Shown here piece by piece: positions 27,333 through 40,564 of a stretch of 64,000 nt of DNA. Position numbers and translations under genes: made by a program. The notes beneath the pieces are model-generated. The model was not told the origin of the DNA. It was given only the letters and a program-made list of their open reading frames with translations, and made no database searches. Each line of letters starts with the position of its first letter. The stretch's first letter is position 1. Source of the DNA: Escarpia spicata (lineage: Eukaryota; Annelida; Polychaeta; Sabellida; Siboglinidae); contig OZ023210.1 of NCBI GenBank assembly GCA_963995525.1, positions 8,985,603 through 9,049,602 on the forward strand. The letters run 5' to 3'.

Positions 27333-28110
27333 TCACTGGATCTCCTGGCAGAAGTAACAGTAGAAAATGTCCGCAGCTACCTCAATCCAAGGCAGATCGG
27401 GTGTTTTCGTTGGCCTGAGCGTTTCGATTCGTTGCTTATTCTGGTACGTATTACACGCAGCGCAATCACTCACGAAATTTTCGATTTGTTGCGTCATTCC
27501 TGGCCAGTATAGTGCTTCCCGTGCTCGTTGCTTGCATTTCGTTATGCCCATGCGCGACTCGTGTATTTGTGCAAGCATGTTTGGCCTCATGCTTGGCGGC
27601 ACCACGATTCTCATACCTTTGTACACTACACCATTAGATACGGAGAGTTCGTCAAGTATTGTCCAGTACATTCTTATTTTTTGCGGTGTTTCCTGCTTCG
27701 TATCTGGCCAGCCCTTGAGACTCATAGCGTGTAGCTCGTTCAGTTCACTGGCTGTACATTCCTGGAACTGCTTGTATCGTGTATGTGTTACGGCGATGAA
27801 GTTGATCATATTGACCATGACAGGCTCAATATCAGGTGTTGTATCGGGCAGGTGGGCACGAATCAGTGCAACTCCCATAAGGATTTCCTTGCCTGACGTG
27901 TACGTCTCGTTCACGTCGTACGGTTGCGGTCTTAGCAACATTGCTTGTAGCCTCATGGGCGCTGACAGCAGTAGCAGTCGCATATAGCCTGAAGTGGTTT
28001 GTGATCGCTCTCAATCGTTGTAGTTTTTCCAAAGATGTATAGTAATGGAATTTCTTGCAGCTATGTACGATAGCTAACATTTCCTTTTCCAGTTGAGCAT
28101 ACCTCATCTC
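27333..28110 (-). pseudogene. RNase H start and integrase zinc domain, catalytic core deleted
   Basis: RYAQLEKEMLAIVHSCKKFH (RNase H) at 28050-28107 runs into a frameshift. Further on, 27400-27620 has HESRMGITKCKQRAREALYW and CAACNTYQNKQ, the H2C2 integrase zinc-binding region, followed by PWIEVAADIF. The DDE core that should follow is absent; the sequence jumps to a polyprotein C-terminal tail. The element cannot integrate on its own. Confidence 0.7.
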
Positions 28111-28229
28111 TGTTGGTGTGAGCGCTCTCGATGTGTCGGCTACTGGACGACCGTCTTGTAGGAGGACTCCTCCTTGTCCGTTGCTACTCGTTCATTAAGC
28201 TCTTCGAAGCTTCTGTGTTGTGGCTTGTC

Positions 28230-28931
28230 CCAGTGACAATCGACGTCTCGTTTTATCACATACCCAAAGTGAAGTGTCCACTGTACTCATATTTGGGATG
28301 AATTTCGACAGTTATTGGACAACTCCAATAAATCTGCGCACGACTTCCTTGCTTTGGGGAACTGGCATTTTGTGTACTGCACATACTTTCTCTGAACCTG
28401 GTTGCAAGCCCTGGTCTGTCACCAAGTGTCCAACGTAATTAACCTGTGTCTGTTTTACTTGACACTTGTCAAAGCTGAGCTTCAGGTTCCATTATGTCGC
28501 TCTCTCTCTACGATTTTCCTGATGATCTTGTCGTGCTCCTGTGGCGTTTTGCCTGCGATCAGGATGTCGTCCATGATGGCGTCCATGATTCGTTGGTAGA
28601 TCTCTGGAGCCGACTTTATGCAAAACGGGAGGCATAACCACCTGTATCTTCCGATCGGCGTGTTGAAAGTCGTTAGAAGACTAGATTCATAGTCGAGTTT
28701 GATCTGCAGAAATCCCGACTTAGCGTCTATTTTGGAGAACATCTTGGCACCTGGCATTGATGCTACCACTTCATCCACTGTCGGAATGGGGCAGTGCTCT
28801 CGTCTAATGGCGTTGTTGAGGTCTTTGGGATCGGAGCAGATCCTCAACTTTCCATTCCGGATCACCGTGACCATAGAACTAATCCAGTCAGTGGGCTCTA
28901 TCACTTTAGTAATGTGGCCATCAGTTTCCAT
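28230..28931 (-). pseudogene. Ty3-type reverse transcriptase, broken
   Basis: The minus strand reads ITKVIEPTDWISSMVTV, RICSDPKDLNNAIRREH and FSKIDAKSGFLQIKLD, with the first catalytic Asp in KIDA. Around the second box a short deletion leaves IMDDILIAG where about ten more residues are expected before YVDD. A frameshift follows near 28482. The connection (LSFDKCQVKQTQVNYVGH, then VRRFIGVVQ) remains in another frame with a stop after VVQ. Confidence 0.75.
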
Positions 28932-29094
28932 GTCTTTCAGTTTCGTACGTATCTTTGCAGACAGTGTTTTTGGCTGACACCTTGGTCCGTGGCGATACAG
29001 TAGGGTCGATCTTCAGGGAATACGTCACTGGGAGCTTACCTGTAGTTTGCTTCAGCTCGGGGTACTTATCAAGCTCGTTGGCGACAGTGTGTAT

Positions 29095-29352
29095 TCACTC
29101 GATCAAGCCTAGTTGCATGCTAGCATGCCCTGATAACAATGGTTTCTGGTCTACATGTACGAAGTAGTACTGTACCTCAACGCATTTGTTTTTGTACCGA
29201 GTTGGAAGTGCAACGTAGCCTTCTACCTTAATTGGGTGATGAGTGTACGATTTGAACTTGCGAGCGGTCTTTGTGATTGGGTGATTGCAGTGCATATCTC
29301 TGTACACGTTGTACGGCATCAGAGATTTCGTAGCGCCGGTGTCTATCTGCAT
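29095..29352 (-). pseudogene. Retropepsin-like protease segment
   Basis: The frame starts MQIDTGATKSLMPYNVY, with the aspartic-protease DTGA motif, and continues to LLSGHASMQLGL, the usual flap-to-end order. It ends at a stop before the reverse transcriptase. Confidence 0.7.
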
Positions 29353-29459
29353 TTTGATGTATGTTCCTTTTACAACTATGCTTTCCCATTAGTCGCTTGT
29401 GCGGTATGCATCGGTGATGGTATTGATCAGATGTGCGTCGCCCTCATCATCTGATTGCT

Positions 29460-30090
29460 CAAAGCCACACGTGTCCTCAACTATGTGGACGCTCGCCTTG
29501 TTGCGGCACATCGACGCAATATGTCCCTTCTTATGACAGTAGCTGCGCTTGCTGTCCTTAGCGGGGCAACGTTCGTGCGATATGTTGTACCCGCATTTCT
29601 GACATTTCCGTTGATCCTGGTATCTCGCTTTCTGTTTCGCATGGTCTTTGTGGAATGTGGACTGTGACCAGTTCCTCGAACGTCCAGGTATCCTCGGTTT
29701 TCCCCGACTCCAATGTTCACGGCATGAACTGTGGGGTCTTCATCGACGTTTATCGCGCGCCTATTTTCCCGGCACGTCTCGTAGTTCTGCCAATATTCAT
29801 GGCCATATATATCAGTTCGTCTCCTTTCTCTAGACATTTCAAGCGGACCGCGGCTAGCGATGATCTCAGGACAATTGCATCTCTGAGCTTGTGGTCTTCT
29901 TCAGCATAGCCACAGTCTTTCACCAGAATTCGGAGATCCGTGACAAAGTTGTCAAACTTTTCACCTGGATCTTGTTTACAGTCGGTTGCAACATACTGCG
30001 CATACTTGTTGTACACGCCTTGCAGAGTGGCGTTTTCTGCCGGACCGTCGCCCGTCGCTGGCATCCAAGTAAAGGGTCTTATATACATCG
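29460..30090 (-). pseudogene. gag remnant with zinc knuckles
   Basis: Minus-strand 29750-30088 reads LQGVYNKYAQYV, then DPGEKFDNFVTDLRILVKDC, typical of Ty3-type Gag. In another frame, near 29500-29605, a knuckle C-x2-C-x5-H-x2-C is followed by CHKKGHIASMC. In the second knuckle the first cysteine position is Arg. The two parts are in different frames, so gag is broken. Confidence 0.7.
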
Positions 30091-30581
30091 CGTCATTTGT
30101 TGCCGATGTATGCCATGAGGTAGTTTACCTTCTGACTTTCAGGTTTCGTTGCAAGCGGGCCTTTAAAACGTAAACTCACAGTGCTGTTTAAAGCGCCGCC
30201 ATTCCTTGACTATATTAGCCGCTTGCCAATTCATGCAGGGGTTTTCACCGTTTTGCCACGTGGACAGCCCGTTTCATAATTTATCGTTCTCCTGTAACCA
30301 AACAGTTTGCGGTAATTCAAGTCGCCCCGGTGTCGCGCTTACATTCATCCGGGAGTTAAATGATATCCGGGTGATGTTTATGTGCACATGTAAGGCATAC
30401 TATTTGGCACCAATAGATCACGTAGTGAGTACATAGTTATAATTTGCTGTTTCAGATTTGTGACCAAGTATAAGAGTAAGTCACGTGACGTGTGCGTGGA
30501 GAGGAAACTGTTTTACGACATAAATTATTTATGTCTGTGCGAAGCAAACGTTTTATAATTTATGTATATATATATAGGTCA

Positions 30582-30605
30582 CCCCCCCCCCCCCCCCCCC
30601 CCCCC
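30582..30605. repeat. Poly-C run (24 C) in the LTR-element leader
   Basis: 24 consecutive C, poly-G on the element's coding strand, between the 5' LTR and gag. A similar 16-C run lies at 32055-32070. Confidence 0.95.
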
Positions 30606-30832
30606 GGTCAACTGCGGTCAACCATGCTGGAGACGCGCGACGTAGGATCGGGTGATCACCGAGCGATGCCTTGTTGCGAATTTCCAAAGTCATCTTTCGG
30701 CAGATGGTCCGCTGGTTTCCGTCGTCTTTCACACCAGACGGTGCCTGGAGATAACTTACTCATTATAGTCCGTAGTTTCGGTCTCTAAAACCATTTTTTT
30801 TTATACTATTTTAGAGCTACTTCTAGACACCA

Positions 30833-30944
30833 TGTAACATATCGTGACTCGACTATGGAATGGTTGTGTGGTAACTCGACACGTTTATTGACGGCTTGCC
30901 GCTAATCGCGTACATGCGCAGTTAGTGCAAGCCTGAACATTACA
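30833..30944 (-). repeat. 5' LTR of the Ty3/Mag-like element
   Basis: Same length and ends as 26361-26472. The adjacent inner sequence, read on the minus strand, begins TGGTGTCTAGAAG, a plausible primer-binding site. Confidence 0.88.
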
Positions 30945-31265
30945 CTACCGTTTGTCTCGTGGCATAAATGGCCGAAATGTTTTCATTATATTGATTCTGT
31001 CCGCAATCTAAATTATGTATCGACTTCATCCGGCCTTCTTCAGTTTGAACGTTGCGCGCCGAAATTACTCAGGGGTAATAATATTATGGGATGCGGTAGT
31101 GGCGCAAATTCAAAACTTAGCTTAGCTGAATGTTTCGGTAAAATATAATTAATACAATAGCATCGTTTTATTTTAAGACATACATATCAGTATTACAATC
31201 TTGATACTGGCTCCAACACCCACCACATGTACACAACAAAAAAGTACAAACATAGTGGTTAAAAG
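30945..31265. other. No feature recognised
   Basis: Flank of the LTR element; AT-rich with no supported feature. Confidence 0.4.
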
Positions 31266-31269
31266 AGTT

Positions 31270-31640
31270 TCCACAAAAACTATTAAAAAAAACTATAGAA
31301 AATTCTATAGAATATTCTATAGAATCCTACAGAAATTAAAGATGCCATAAATGCTATAGGATATTCTATAATTTTCTATAGATTTCTACAGAAAGCACAA
31401 AAACTAGAATATTCTACAGAATTGCCTAGTCATAGAATATTCTATAGAATTCTACAGAATATTCTATAATAGAATATTCTATAGAATTCTACAGAATATT
31501 CTATAATAGAATTCTGTAGGAAATTAAAATTTACATAGTCAATTTATATTTGTTATATAGAAAACTATAGAAAAGTATAGAATACTGTAGAAAACTATAG
31601 AATACTATAGGAAATTTATAGTTTTGTATAGAATTTTTGC
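31270..31640. repeat. Degenerate AT-rich tandem repeat (CTATAGAATATT type)
   Basis: Irregular 10-20-base units built from ATAGAATATTCTATAGAATT and CTACAGAA. Many units are self-complementary. Confidence 0.85.
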
Positions 31641-32320
31641 TAAGATATAGCCAAAAACCATCTTCAGGCTCTCTAAAAACTCCATTTGCATCCCCCCCGA
31701 AGCTCGCCAAAAAACCACATTCAGGCACGTATTTATTGGGGGGCAAAACCATATGACCGCCCCCCACAGCAAAATTCCTGGGGGACAGACAGACGGGGTG
31801 GGGTTGCTGTTGGAGATTTCTCGCCGAACTTCAGCGGTTCAACATGCGTCAGCACGTCTCGGATGATGGCATCGGATGATGGCATCGGAAGACTGGAAAA
31901 TGCTGTTAGAGATTTTAAGCGAAAGTCCGGAAGATTTCTTGTATTCCGGGAGACCGAGATATACAACCAAAATCAAAGAGATTAACTGGAATTCCGGGAG
32001 AGTTGGCAGGTATAATTACATTAATTTTGTATCGCTCTTTGCCTCTTTTGAGCGCCCCCCCCCCCCCCCCTCCGCGTCAACGACAACCGCAAACAGCGGC
32101 CAGATTTCCGTTGCATTAACTGATTTGTCGTTAAAAACAACCCCTCTATAACAGCTGCTGGTTTTGTTGACCATCTTACCACTCATCAATGGTCACTTAG
32201 CGGTCAAAAACCGCTCTCGAAGTAATTTGAGATCCCATGTACGGTGTTTGTCAAACTGGGCCACATCGGGCTGCTTCCCGGTAGGGCGTGTGAGAAACGC
32301 CGACAAGGCAGTGTATATAA
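31641..32320. other. Intergenic/intronic, small repeats only
   Basis: 31800-31862 resembles 19988-20055. A 16-C run lies at 32055. No exon is supported. Confidence 0.4.
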
Positions 32321-32321
32321 T

Positions 32322-32790
32322 ATGACAGCAACGTCGTCGCTGACTCCCTACAGGGTAGATAGTGATGTTGTCCGTGCATATGACAGCAACGTCGTCGCTG
32401 ACTCCCTACAGGGTAGATAGTGATGTTGTCCGTGCGTATGACAGCAACGTCGACGCTGACTCCCTACAGGGTAGATAGTGATGTTGTCCGTGCATATGAC
32501 AGCAACGTCGACGCTGACTCCCTACAGGGTAGATATTGATGTTGTCCGTGCATATGACAGCGACGTCGTCGCTGACTCCCTACAGGGTAGATATTGATGT
32601 AGTCCGTGCATATGACAGCAACGTCGACGCTGACTCCCTACAGGGTAGATAGTGATATTTTCCGTGCATATGACAGCAACGTCGTCGCTGACTCCATACA
32701 GGGTAGATATTGATGTTATCCGTGCATATGACAGCAACGTCGACGCTGACTCCCTACAGGGTAGATAGTGATGTTGCCCGTGCATACGTA
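32322..32790. repeat. 58-bp tandem repeat, eight copies
   Basis: ATGACAGC starts at 32322, 32380, 32438, 32496, 32554, 32612, 32670 and 32728, exactly 58 bases apart. Copies differ mainly as GTCGTCG or GTCGACG. It lies inside the presumed first intron of the SLC16-like gene, 39 bases from its donor. Confidence 0.93.
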
Positions 32791-32828
32791 TGTTATATTG
32801 ATAAACGTGAACAAAATCATTCTCTTAC

Positions 32829-32898
32829 CGAGTAGACACATCCACGCCCAACCTTTGTCTTTTGGCACGGCATTCACCCTATCGATATTCTTGTGCAT
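32829..32898 (-). CDS. First coding exon of an SLC16/monocarboxylate-transporter-like gene
   Basis: The minus-strand ATG at 32898 opens MHKNIDRVNAVPKDKGWAWM, ending CLL and one base before a strong G|GTAAGA donor. PxDxGWxWM just before the first membrane helix is the hallmark of SLC16 transporters (usually PDGGWGWxV). These carry lactate, pyruvate or related acids across the plasma membrane. The exon fits the expected cytosolic N-terminus; the first helix would be on the next exon, which I did not find. The exon at 25070-25175 may belong to the same gene, about 8 kb downstream. Here PDGG is KDKG, so the match is loose. Confidence 0.45.
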
Positions 32899-33239
32899 CT
32901 TAGAATAGTCCGGTGAAACTGTTTATATTGATACACCAAACAGAGCTTTATGTACAGTATATAGGTCAAAGTTATATATAACCTAAAATGGATTATAACT
33001 TACCGCAATTATCCACGATGACTATGTGAAATTGACAGGACAACGAACCCTGAACAACAATAGTGTAACCCACTCACTTACAAACACGTTATCATGCAGG
33101 GACAAAGCATAAACAGTTCATCACGTACCAGTCGACATATGATACGGCGTGCTATTATACCCCCGTAGGCTATGGGTGCATTGGGTATATTAGCGCCCCG
33201 CCCTCGCTTGCTCAGGCAAATCAGTTCCTTTTTACCTGA

Positions 33240-33325
33240 CCATATCTGTGATGTGCTAAGGCAGCAGTTCTTGCCCATGGGTTACGACCCAAAATTGGGT
33301 CGCCAAACCATTTTGACTGGGTCGC
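33240..33325. mobile_element. hAT-like terminal sequence
   Basis: GCAGCAGTTCTTGCCCATGG, GGTTACGACCCAAAATTGGG and GGGTCGCC resemble ends of hAT elements that begin CAGNGGTTCTCAA and contain GGGTCGCGACCC. A short relic. Confidence 0.45.
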
Positions 33326-33439
33326 CAAGTGCTATCAGAGGTGGTCCGAAGTTTACTTTGTTGCCCAGCTTGTATGTACCAGATGTATGCGAGGTGAATA
33401 ATTTATGCATTTACATGTTTCACAAATTTGAATTGGACC

Positions 33440-33680
33440 AGTAATGAGCCCATACAGCCAAAACTGCATTTCATAGGTGGCGCCGCGTGCTATTCTGGCA
33501 AATACTGGACCGATACTGGATCCATGCAACCAAAATTGCATTTGATAAATGGTACTGCATGTTACACTAGCTAGTAGTACTGGGCCAAAACCGAGCCCAT
33601 GCCACCAAAGTTGCGCCGTATTCGCTGTACGCTATTATAGTTAATGTATTGGGTCATATCAGTACCGGGCCGGGTAGGGG
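33440..33680. repeat. Degenerate satellite monomers
   Basis: Three units with CCATACAGCCAAAACTGCAT, TTTCATAGGTGGCGCCGCGT and GCTATTCTGGCAAATACTGG variants. Same family as 18750 and 19430. Confidence 0.65.
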
Positions 33681-33714
33681 TGTGCAGCCGAAGGTCATGA
33701 TGCACATACTCCTA

Positions 33715-33975
33715 CCCTTGATAAGGGCATGCAATATCAAAAAGTAAACCCTTGGTCTAGGGACAAATTTAAGAAAATTGCCCTGAGTAGTTGCCGATAT
33801 ATGTACCGAAATATATGCGATAGGTTACCGTAAATGCTGCGATAAAAAGCTAGCCTTGTTTTAGGGAGAGCTCCTCGAGATGATACCCTTGTCTAGGGAT
33901 CTTCTGTATAATGTTGGCCCATGTTCTAGGGAGAACATGTGAAAAACAAACCCTTGATCTAGGGAGCCTCGATAA
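33715..33975. repeat. Degenerate repeat with CCTTGNTCTAGGGA motif
   Basis: ACCCTTG.TCTAGGGA recurs about five times at irregular 40-80-base spacing. Non-coding. Confidence 0.55.
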
Positions 33976-34844
<869 letters not shown>

Positions 34845-35259
34845 TGTATACAAAACATAATTGGTATATATATATATATATATACAATTATGTCGTCATA
34901 GTTTGCACATTCCTATGACAATAACACTAAAATTATTTTATCCGCGTGACTGTCACACAAAATATAACGTACCTTATGCTCACTAATTGAAATGTATATA
35001 GTCCTTTATGTAATTGATTTGATGCTTGTTGTGTTTTGTTACTTTAACAGTGTGCCTTTAATGTACTTGATCAGCTGACGTCAGCCTCGTTCTGGGGTGA
35101 TACAAACCTAAGCTAAAAGTATCAAGACATACATAAAATAATAAATAAATATACAATAAAATATTAATGAATAAATTATTAAAATAATAAACTAGTATAA
35201 TAGTACAAAATAATAGTAATAATAAATACTACGATGTGGAGAGTGGATTGTATAAAGAA

Positions 35260-35640
35260 CTAGACATTAAAAGCAAGCGTGTAATGAGTCTTAAGACGCG
35301 CTAATGTGTTCATGCACTCGGTCAGACGCAGATCCTCGGTCAGGGCGTTCCACAGAGTTGGCCCCACGCGAGAGCATGAACGGCGGCCAAATCGTCGAGG
35401 TTGTGGCGCGGAATGGCTAGCAACGCGCGGTAGGCAGATCGTAGGGCACGGCGCGGCATACGGCGTCTTGAGCGAGACCAGATACGCCGGCGTCCGATCG
35501 TGGAGGGCGCGAAACTGGCTCTCTGGCCAACTATGAAATAACATATTAAATACGGATACACTTTTATCAGATAATACTATACTATAACAACTATTCAACA
35601 TTAAACTTATATTAAAAACATGTCGCACTCAAAATAAACC
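35260..35640 (-). mobile_element. LINE 3' coding fragment
   Basis: The minus strand reads ALHDRTPAYLVSLKTPYAA, then SRVGPTLWNALTEDLRL and LARLKTHYTLAF, the C-terminal signature of CR1/L2-type ORF2. It is intact for about 90 codons and relatively GC-rich, suggesting a younger copy or a different family from the other LINEs here. Confidence 0.7.
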
Positions 35641-35949
35641 GACATTAAACTTTGTTCATAGTTTAGTGCAATTTAATCACATGCATATTCACTAGGTGGC
35701 AGCTCTCGTAGCAGCATGTCGAAGATTCCGTATTGACTTTCTTTGCTTATGCTCGAGCAGAAACAAAAGACTATGTGTGAATAGGCATGATATAACTACC
35801 AAACAAGGACACATTTAACTAAACAAAGTGCAATCGATGTCTCGCGCAACGGTCGGACTACTAACTAATATATGTAGTCGCCAAAGTACAACTAAAACGT
35901 GCTGGTCTTGGTGGCTAAATTGGTAGCGTGTCAAGAGGCTATTTTTAGG
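35641..35949. other. No gene supported
   Basis: Around 35908 TGGCTAAATTGGTAGCG resembles a tRNA A-box, but no B-box or cloverleaf follows. Confidence 0.35.
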
Positions 35950-37060
35950 GTCCTCGGTGAACAAAGCTGTGGATCTGACAGGAGGTAAAGCCACGAAGCT
36001 GACGGCGAGGCAGCAAACACCGGCAGACAAGGTGGATTATGGCGTCTGCTTTCTAACCAAATACACAGAGGTTTGGCAATATTCTGGTGTGCTGCACACC
36101 GATCTGACTCAGCCATTGAGTCGGCCGTCAGCACCGTACCTGAGTTGGGAATTTGGAAGTCCAATCTACTGGGACTCGTACGATTCTTCCGGACGGCGAG
36201 ACGGATGAAGATGTTATCAGCGCAGGCCGGGAATGTTAAACAGGTTTGCCCAGCACGAGCTGCAGCTGGTGGATGCTGTGCTGAACAACTATACCAGCCT
36301 GCATTATGGTGTGGGAATAGATGCAGGCGCCAGAAAATACCAGCGACAGAAAGGAGAAGGCTGAAGCCAAAGGATTCCTGAGAATCTGGAACGATGCACC
36401 AACAAACGTTGATCATCGCACTGATGGGCGGCAACATCCTGGAGATATTTTAAAAACTCAAGAAAAGTTGCAAAGGAGTGATTTGTTCATCAGCGATCTT
36501 CTCACTGTGACTGATGCGGCAATCAATAAGTTGAACCTATTCGCACGAATACCTGTCTGAACGCATGCACCCGGAAAAGGAGGACGACACCAAAGACATG
36601 AAGGGGTTTGGTGATGTCACGCAGTCTGAGATCATTCGTTAAGCATGGTGTGCGCATCGGCAGGCGCCTTTTCCCAGATGAGGCATCTGACTTTGCGGAC
36701 GGGGCAGCCGAGCAGTGGGAAACCGTGATGAATGTGCCATTCCTGCCTGATGGCTGTGATCTCGGTTGTAAGTTGATTATCAGACTGCGCCAACTTCTGC
36801 CAGTTACGATAGGTTCAGTTCAGAAGGTGTTGGCATCTCTGGCTTGTATGAGTCCACACTCTATGCAGACCGAAAGGATCGTGAGCCACCACAACCTCGT
36901 GGTCGACAATCACCGCACCAGTATGAATGAGAACACGTGAAACGCACGAATCATTGTGGCACTGAATAGTGTGGGTACCGCCTACTATGACCCTCGACCT
37001 GTTGTTGTCAAATTCTTGGAGAAGACAAGAAGATGCTGGGCTCCATCCTGGGACATCCAA
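35950..37060 (+). pseudogene. Dead hAT-family transposase
   Basis: Across several frames, ending near 37060, the plus strand reads SLACMSPHSMQTERIVSHHN, then VVDNHRTSMNENT, then (after a stop) NARIIVALNSVGTAYYDPRP and FLEKTRR. This matches the C-terminal dimerisation region of hAT transposases. Upstream, 36000-36600 is similarly protein-like (YGVCFLTKYTEVWQYSG) but shifted by frameshifts and stops. Terminal inverted repeats were not located. Confidence 0.6.
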
Positions 37061-37197
37061 GGACAGCGTGAATTCGTTAGGAAATTCACCTGCGGGATTC
37101 GTCTAGTCAAATTGAGACAACTGTCAAACGTTCTGACTTGCATGATACATCTCATGTTTCTAAGACTACTATATATATTGACGTATTAGACTTAGAG

Positions 37198-38295
<1,098 letters not shown>

Positions 38296-38663
38296 ACGCG
38301 CGCTCGCAAATTGATTTGATATTTGTGTCATCAAAGTAATAATTATTTCTCATAAGGTGTAAGAAGAAATCAAATGTAATTGTATATAATGGCATAATAA
38401 AACGAAAAAACATGTTTGGAAAGGAGTAAATATGAAGTCGTAAACTTATACAAATAATAATATTCGTGGGCATATATAGTCCGTTCGTGTCTTGGGCCGG
38501 TTGACACCACCCCAAAAGGAATCTGTAACACTACAAGTATAATATATTATGTAACCCTGGCGGAATTGTTTCGTGCAAGCGGTTGCACAGGCTATTGTTG
38601 AGTTAGTCGCTAGACGCGGGTAGGGTAGCTAGAGCCACACCCAGTCGCAGTTTGCTAGGGATC

Positions 38664-38735
38664 ATGGACGTGTCCACAAAGCTATGCGTACAGTTCTCTC
38701 GGCTCTGTATTATGTCTATCAATATAAACGTCCTG
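38664..38735 (+). CDS. Possible first coding exon, unknown protein
   Basis: The ATG opens 24 codons (MDVSTKLCVQFSRLCIMSIN, then INVL) and stops at a strong CTG|GTGAGT donor in phase 0. A hydrophobic stretch after a basic start could be a signal anchor or the start of a first membrane helix, as in tetraspanins. I cannot confirm a family. The segment 41368-41514 on the same strand also starts in phase 0 and could be the final exon. Confidence 0.35.
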
Positions 38736-39169
38736 GTGAGTTATGTTATCATGTTTATATGTTAATTATATATAACAGTTAAATTGTTTCTTGTTGCATC
38801 CATTACCCGTCACTTCGGGCATGCCAGCTATAGTATGACGAGTGTAGGAGTGTTGTGTCGTGTAATGTGAAATTGTGTTTACAGACGACTTACACATCTA
38901 GCATGCATTTTAACTAATTGTTGTGATGTATAGGATGTCGTGTACATACGTTTGACTTTAGATAATGTGATAGTTATTTGTTAAAATAAGTACTTAGCTA
39001 AAACAAGTTTCTCTGACTGTTGTCTGCACAAGTTCAGACAAGTATCTATAGGGTGACTGATTATTACATGAGGTTTGACACGTCTAATATTAGAACAACC
39101 GAAGCAATTAACTTAGTAATGTAGCGTTGGTTGCTTGACTACAGTGCTGCGATGTTGTATAGTCGCAAC

Positions 39170-39945
39170 TAGCACGCTGTCTCTCTGTCTTCCTGCTCCT
39201 ATACCTGTCTCTATGTACGTATGTTTTTCTCCCCGTCTCCCCTTCTCCAACTCTCCCTCTCTCCCCGTATCTCTCTATGTCTCTCCCGCCTCCATCTTCT
39301 GTGTTTGTCTGTTAGAATGTCAGTCTATAAGTCTGTCAGACTAGTACGACAGTACGACAGTCCGACTGTCTGCCTGTCTGCCTGCCGGCCTGCCTCCTAG
39401 CTTCTCTGCCTGTACATTTCTCTCGACTGTCTGCCTCTATGCCTCTCTGTTTGTCTGCCTGTCTGTCGTGCGTGTCTGCTGCTTGCCTGGTGGTTGTATG
39501 TTTATCTGCCTATCTCTGCCTCTTGCAGTCTTTTTTGCCGTCGTCTGTGCCTCTACCTGTTTGTATCCTGTTTGCCTATCTACTTGGATGCATGTCTGTC
39601 TGTCCGTCTGACCGCCTGACTGCTGGCTGTTTGTTTATTTGCCAATATATGCCTCAGCCTCTGCCTCTTTGTATCTTCTCTCTCACTCCTGTCTTCCTGC
39701 CGGCCTGCCTGCCTGCTCGCTGTATATTTGTCTTCCTATATCTGCCTCTACCTCTGCCTCTGCCTGCAGGTGACACTGTCTATGTCGCTGTTGGCTCTGT
39801 CTCTCTCCCTCTCTTTGCCTCTGCACTGTGTCTGGATCTGTATATGTATCTGTTGTCTGTATGTATGTCTCTTTCACTCTCTTGCTCTCTCTTTCTCGTT
39901 TGCTCTCGTGCACTCTCCTGCTCCTTTCCAGGTATTTTGTTAGGG
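39170..39945. repeat. Pyrimidine-rich low-complexity region (CTGT/CTGC/CTCT)
   Basis: The plus strand is nearly all C, T and G in CTGTCTGC/CTCTCTG patterns. The 170-codon frame at 39439 is a product of composition, not a gene. Confidence 0.85.
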
Positions 39946-40564
39946 GACTGAACCCCATTCTGGAGCCAACAAAGTTAATTTATAACAAAAAATAATGATT
40001 GGCTTAAAATGGGTTTGTGTCACCAAAATGCACCATTTCAAGTGTTCTGTAAACAAAATCGACTTTCACCCTCCTCCCCGTGTGATTAGTGCCGTTTCCT
40101 TTTGATCACTAAATGGTGCAGTTATAACTTAAATAATAAATTATACATTACTTTTAATGTTTTCTTCATAAATAAATAAAAAATACCTTACGATATAATG
40201 TTTGGAGTTGAGACAAAATATAGATTATACAGTGTATCGTAAATGTTGCCTTACTAGAAATTTGTATTTAACATAGTTATGGACGATCTTATAATGCAAT
40301 TTATAATTCGTCAAAGCATATCAATACATAATATTAGTTTCACAAATTTTACCCATTGTTGCCAGTGTGTACACCAAATGTTCCCTTTTGTAACAGTGTG
40401 CTCTTCTCTATGCATTAACACATCCACCAAGGATAACATTAAACAATGGATGCCACAATTTGTAAAACTAAGAATCAGAATTACCACATGAACAGCAGAA
40501 GCAAAAAAAAGAATGGCGCTGCAATTGTTTTCTGAGTTTTGTTCTGAAGTAATGTTGGCAATTT
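39946..40564. other. No feature recognised
   Basis: AT-rich spacer between two pyrimidine tracts. Confidence 0.4.

Larger units (their letters stand above)
26361..30944 (-). mobile_element. Ty3/Mag-like LTR retrotransposon, structurally bounded but defective
   Basis: Direct repeats at 26361-26472 and 30833-30944 (112 bp each, TGTAAC...ATTACA) are the LTRs and differ at about 11 positions. In the element's direction (minus), the base after the 5' LTR begins TGGTGTC, a tRNA primer site, and the 3' LTR is preceded by a purine run (AAAGAAAGGGAGA). Flanks ATACC and CTACC could be a decayed target duplication. Order on the minus strand: Gag core, zinc knuckles, protease, reverse transcriptase, RNase H, partial integrase, and a SGRVSKPPRRLNL end before the stop at 26886. 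Stops, frameshifts and deletions break pol. Short LTRs and this ending fit the Mag group. Confidence 0.85.

Noticed and set aside
27367..29909. Plus-strand frames of 100-200 codons
   Set aside because: They are antisense to the minus-strand LTR-element pol and gag, where the recognisable motifs lie.
35905..35965. tRNA-like start (TGGCTAAATTGGTAGCG)
   Set aside because: No B-box and no foldable acceptor or T stem.
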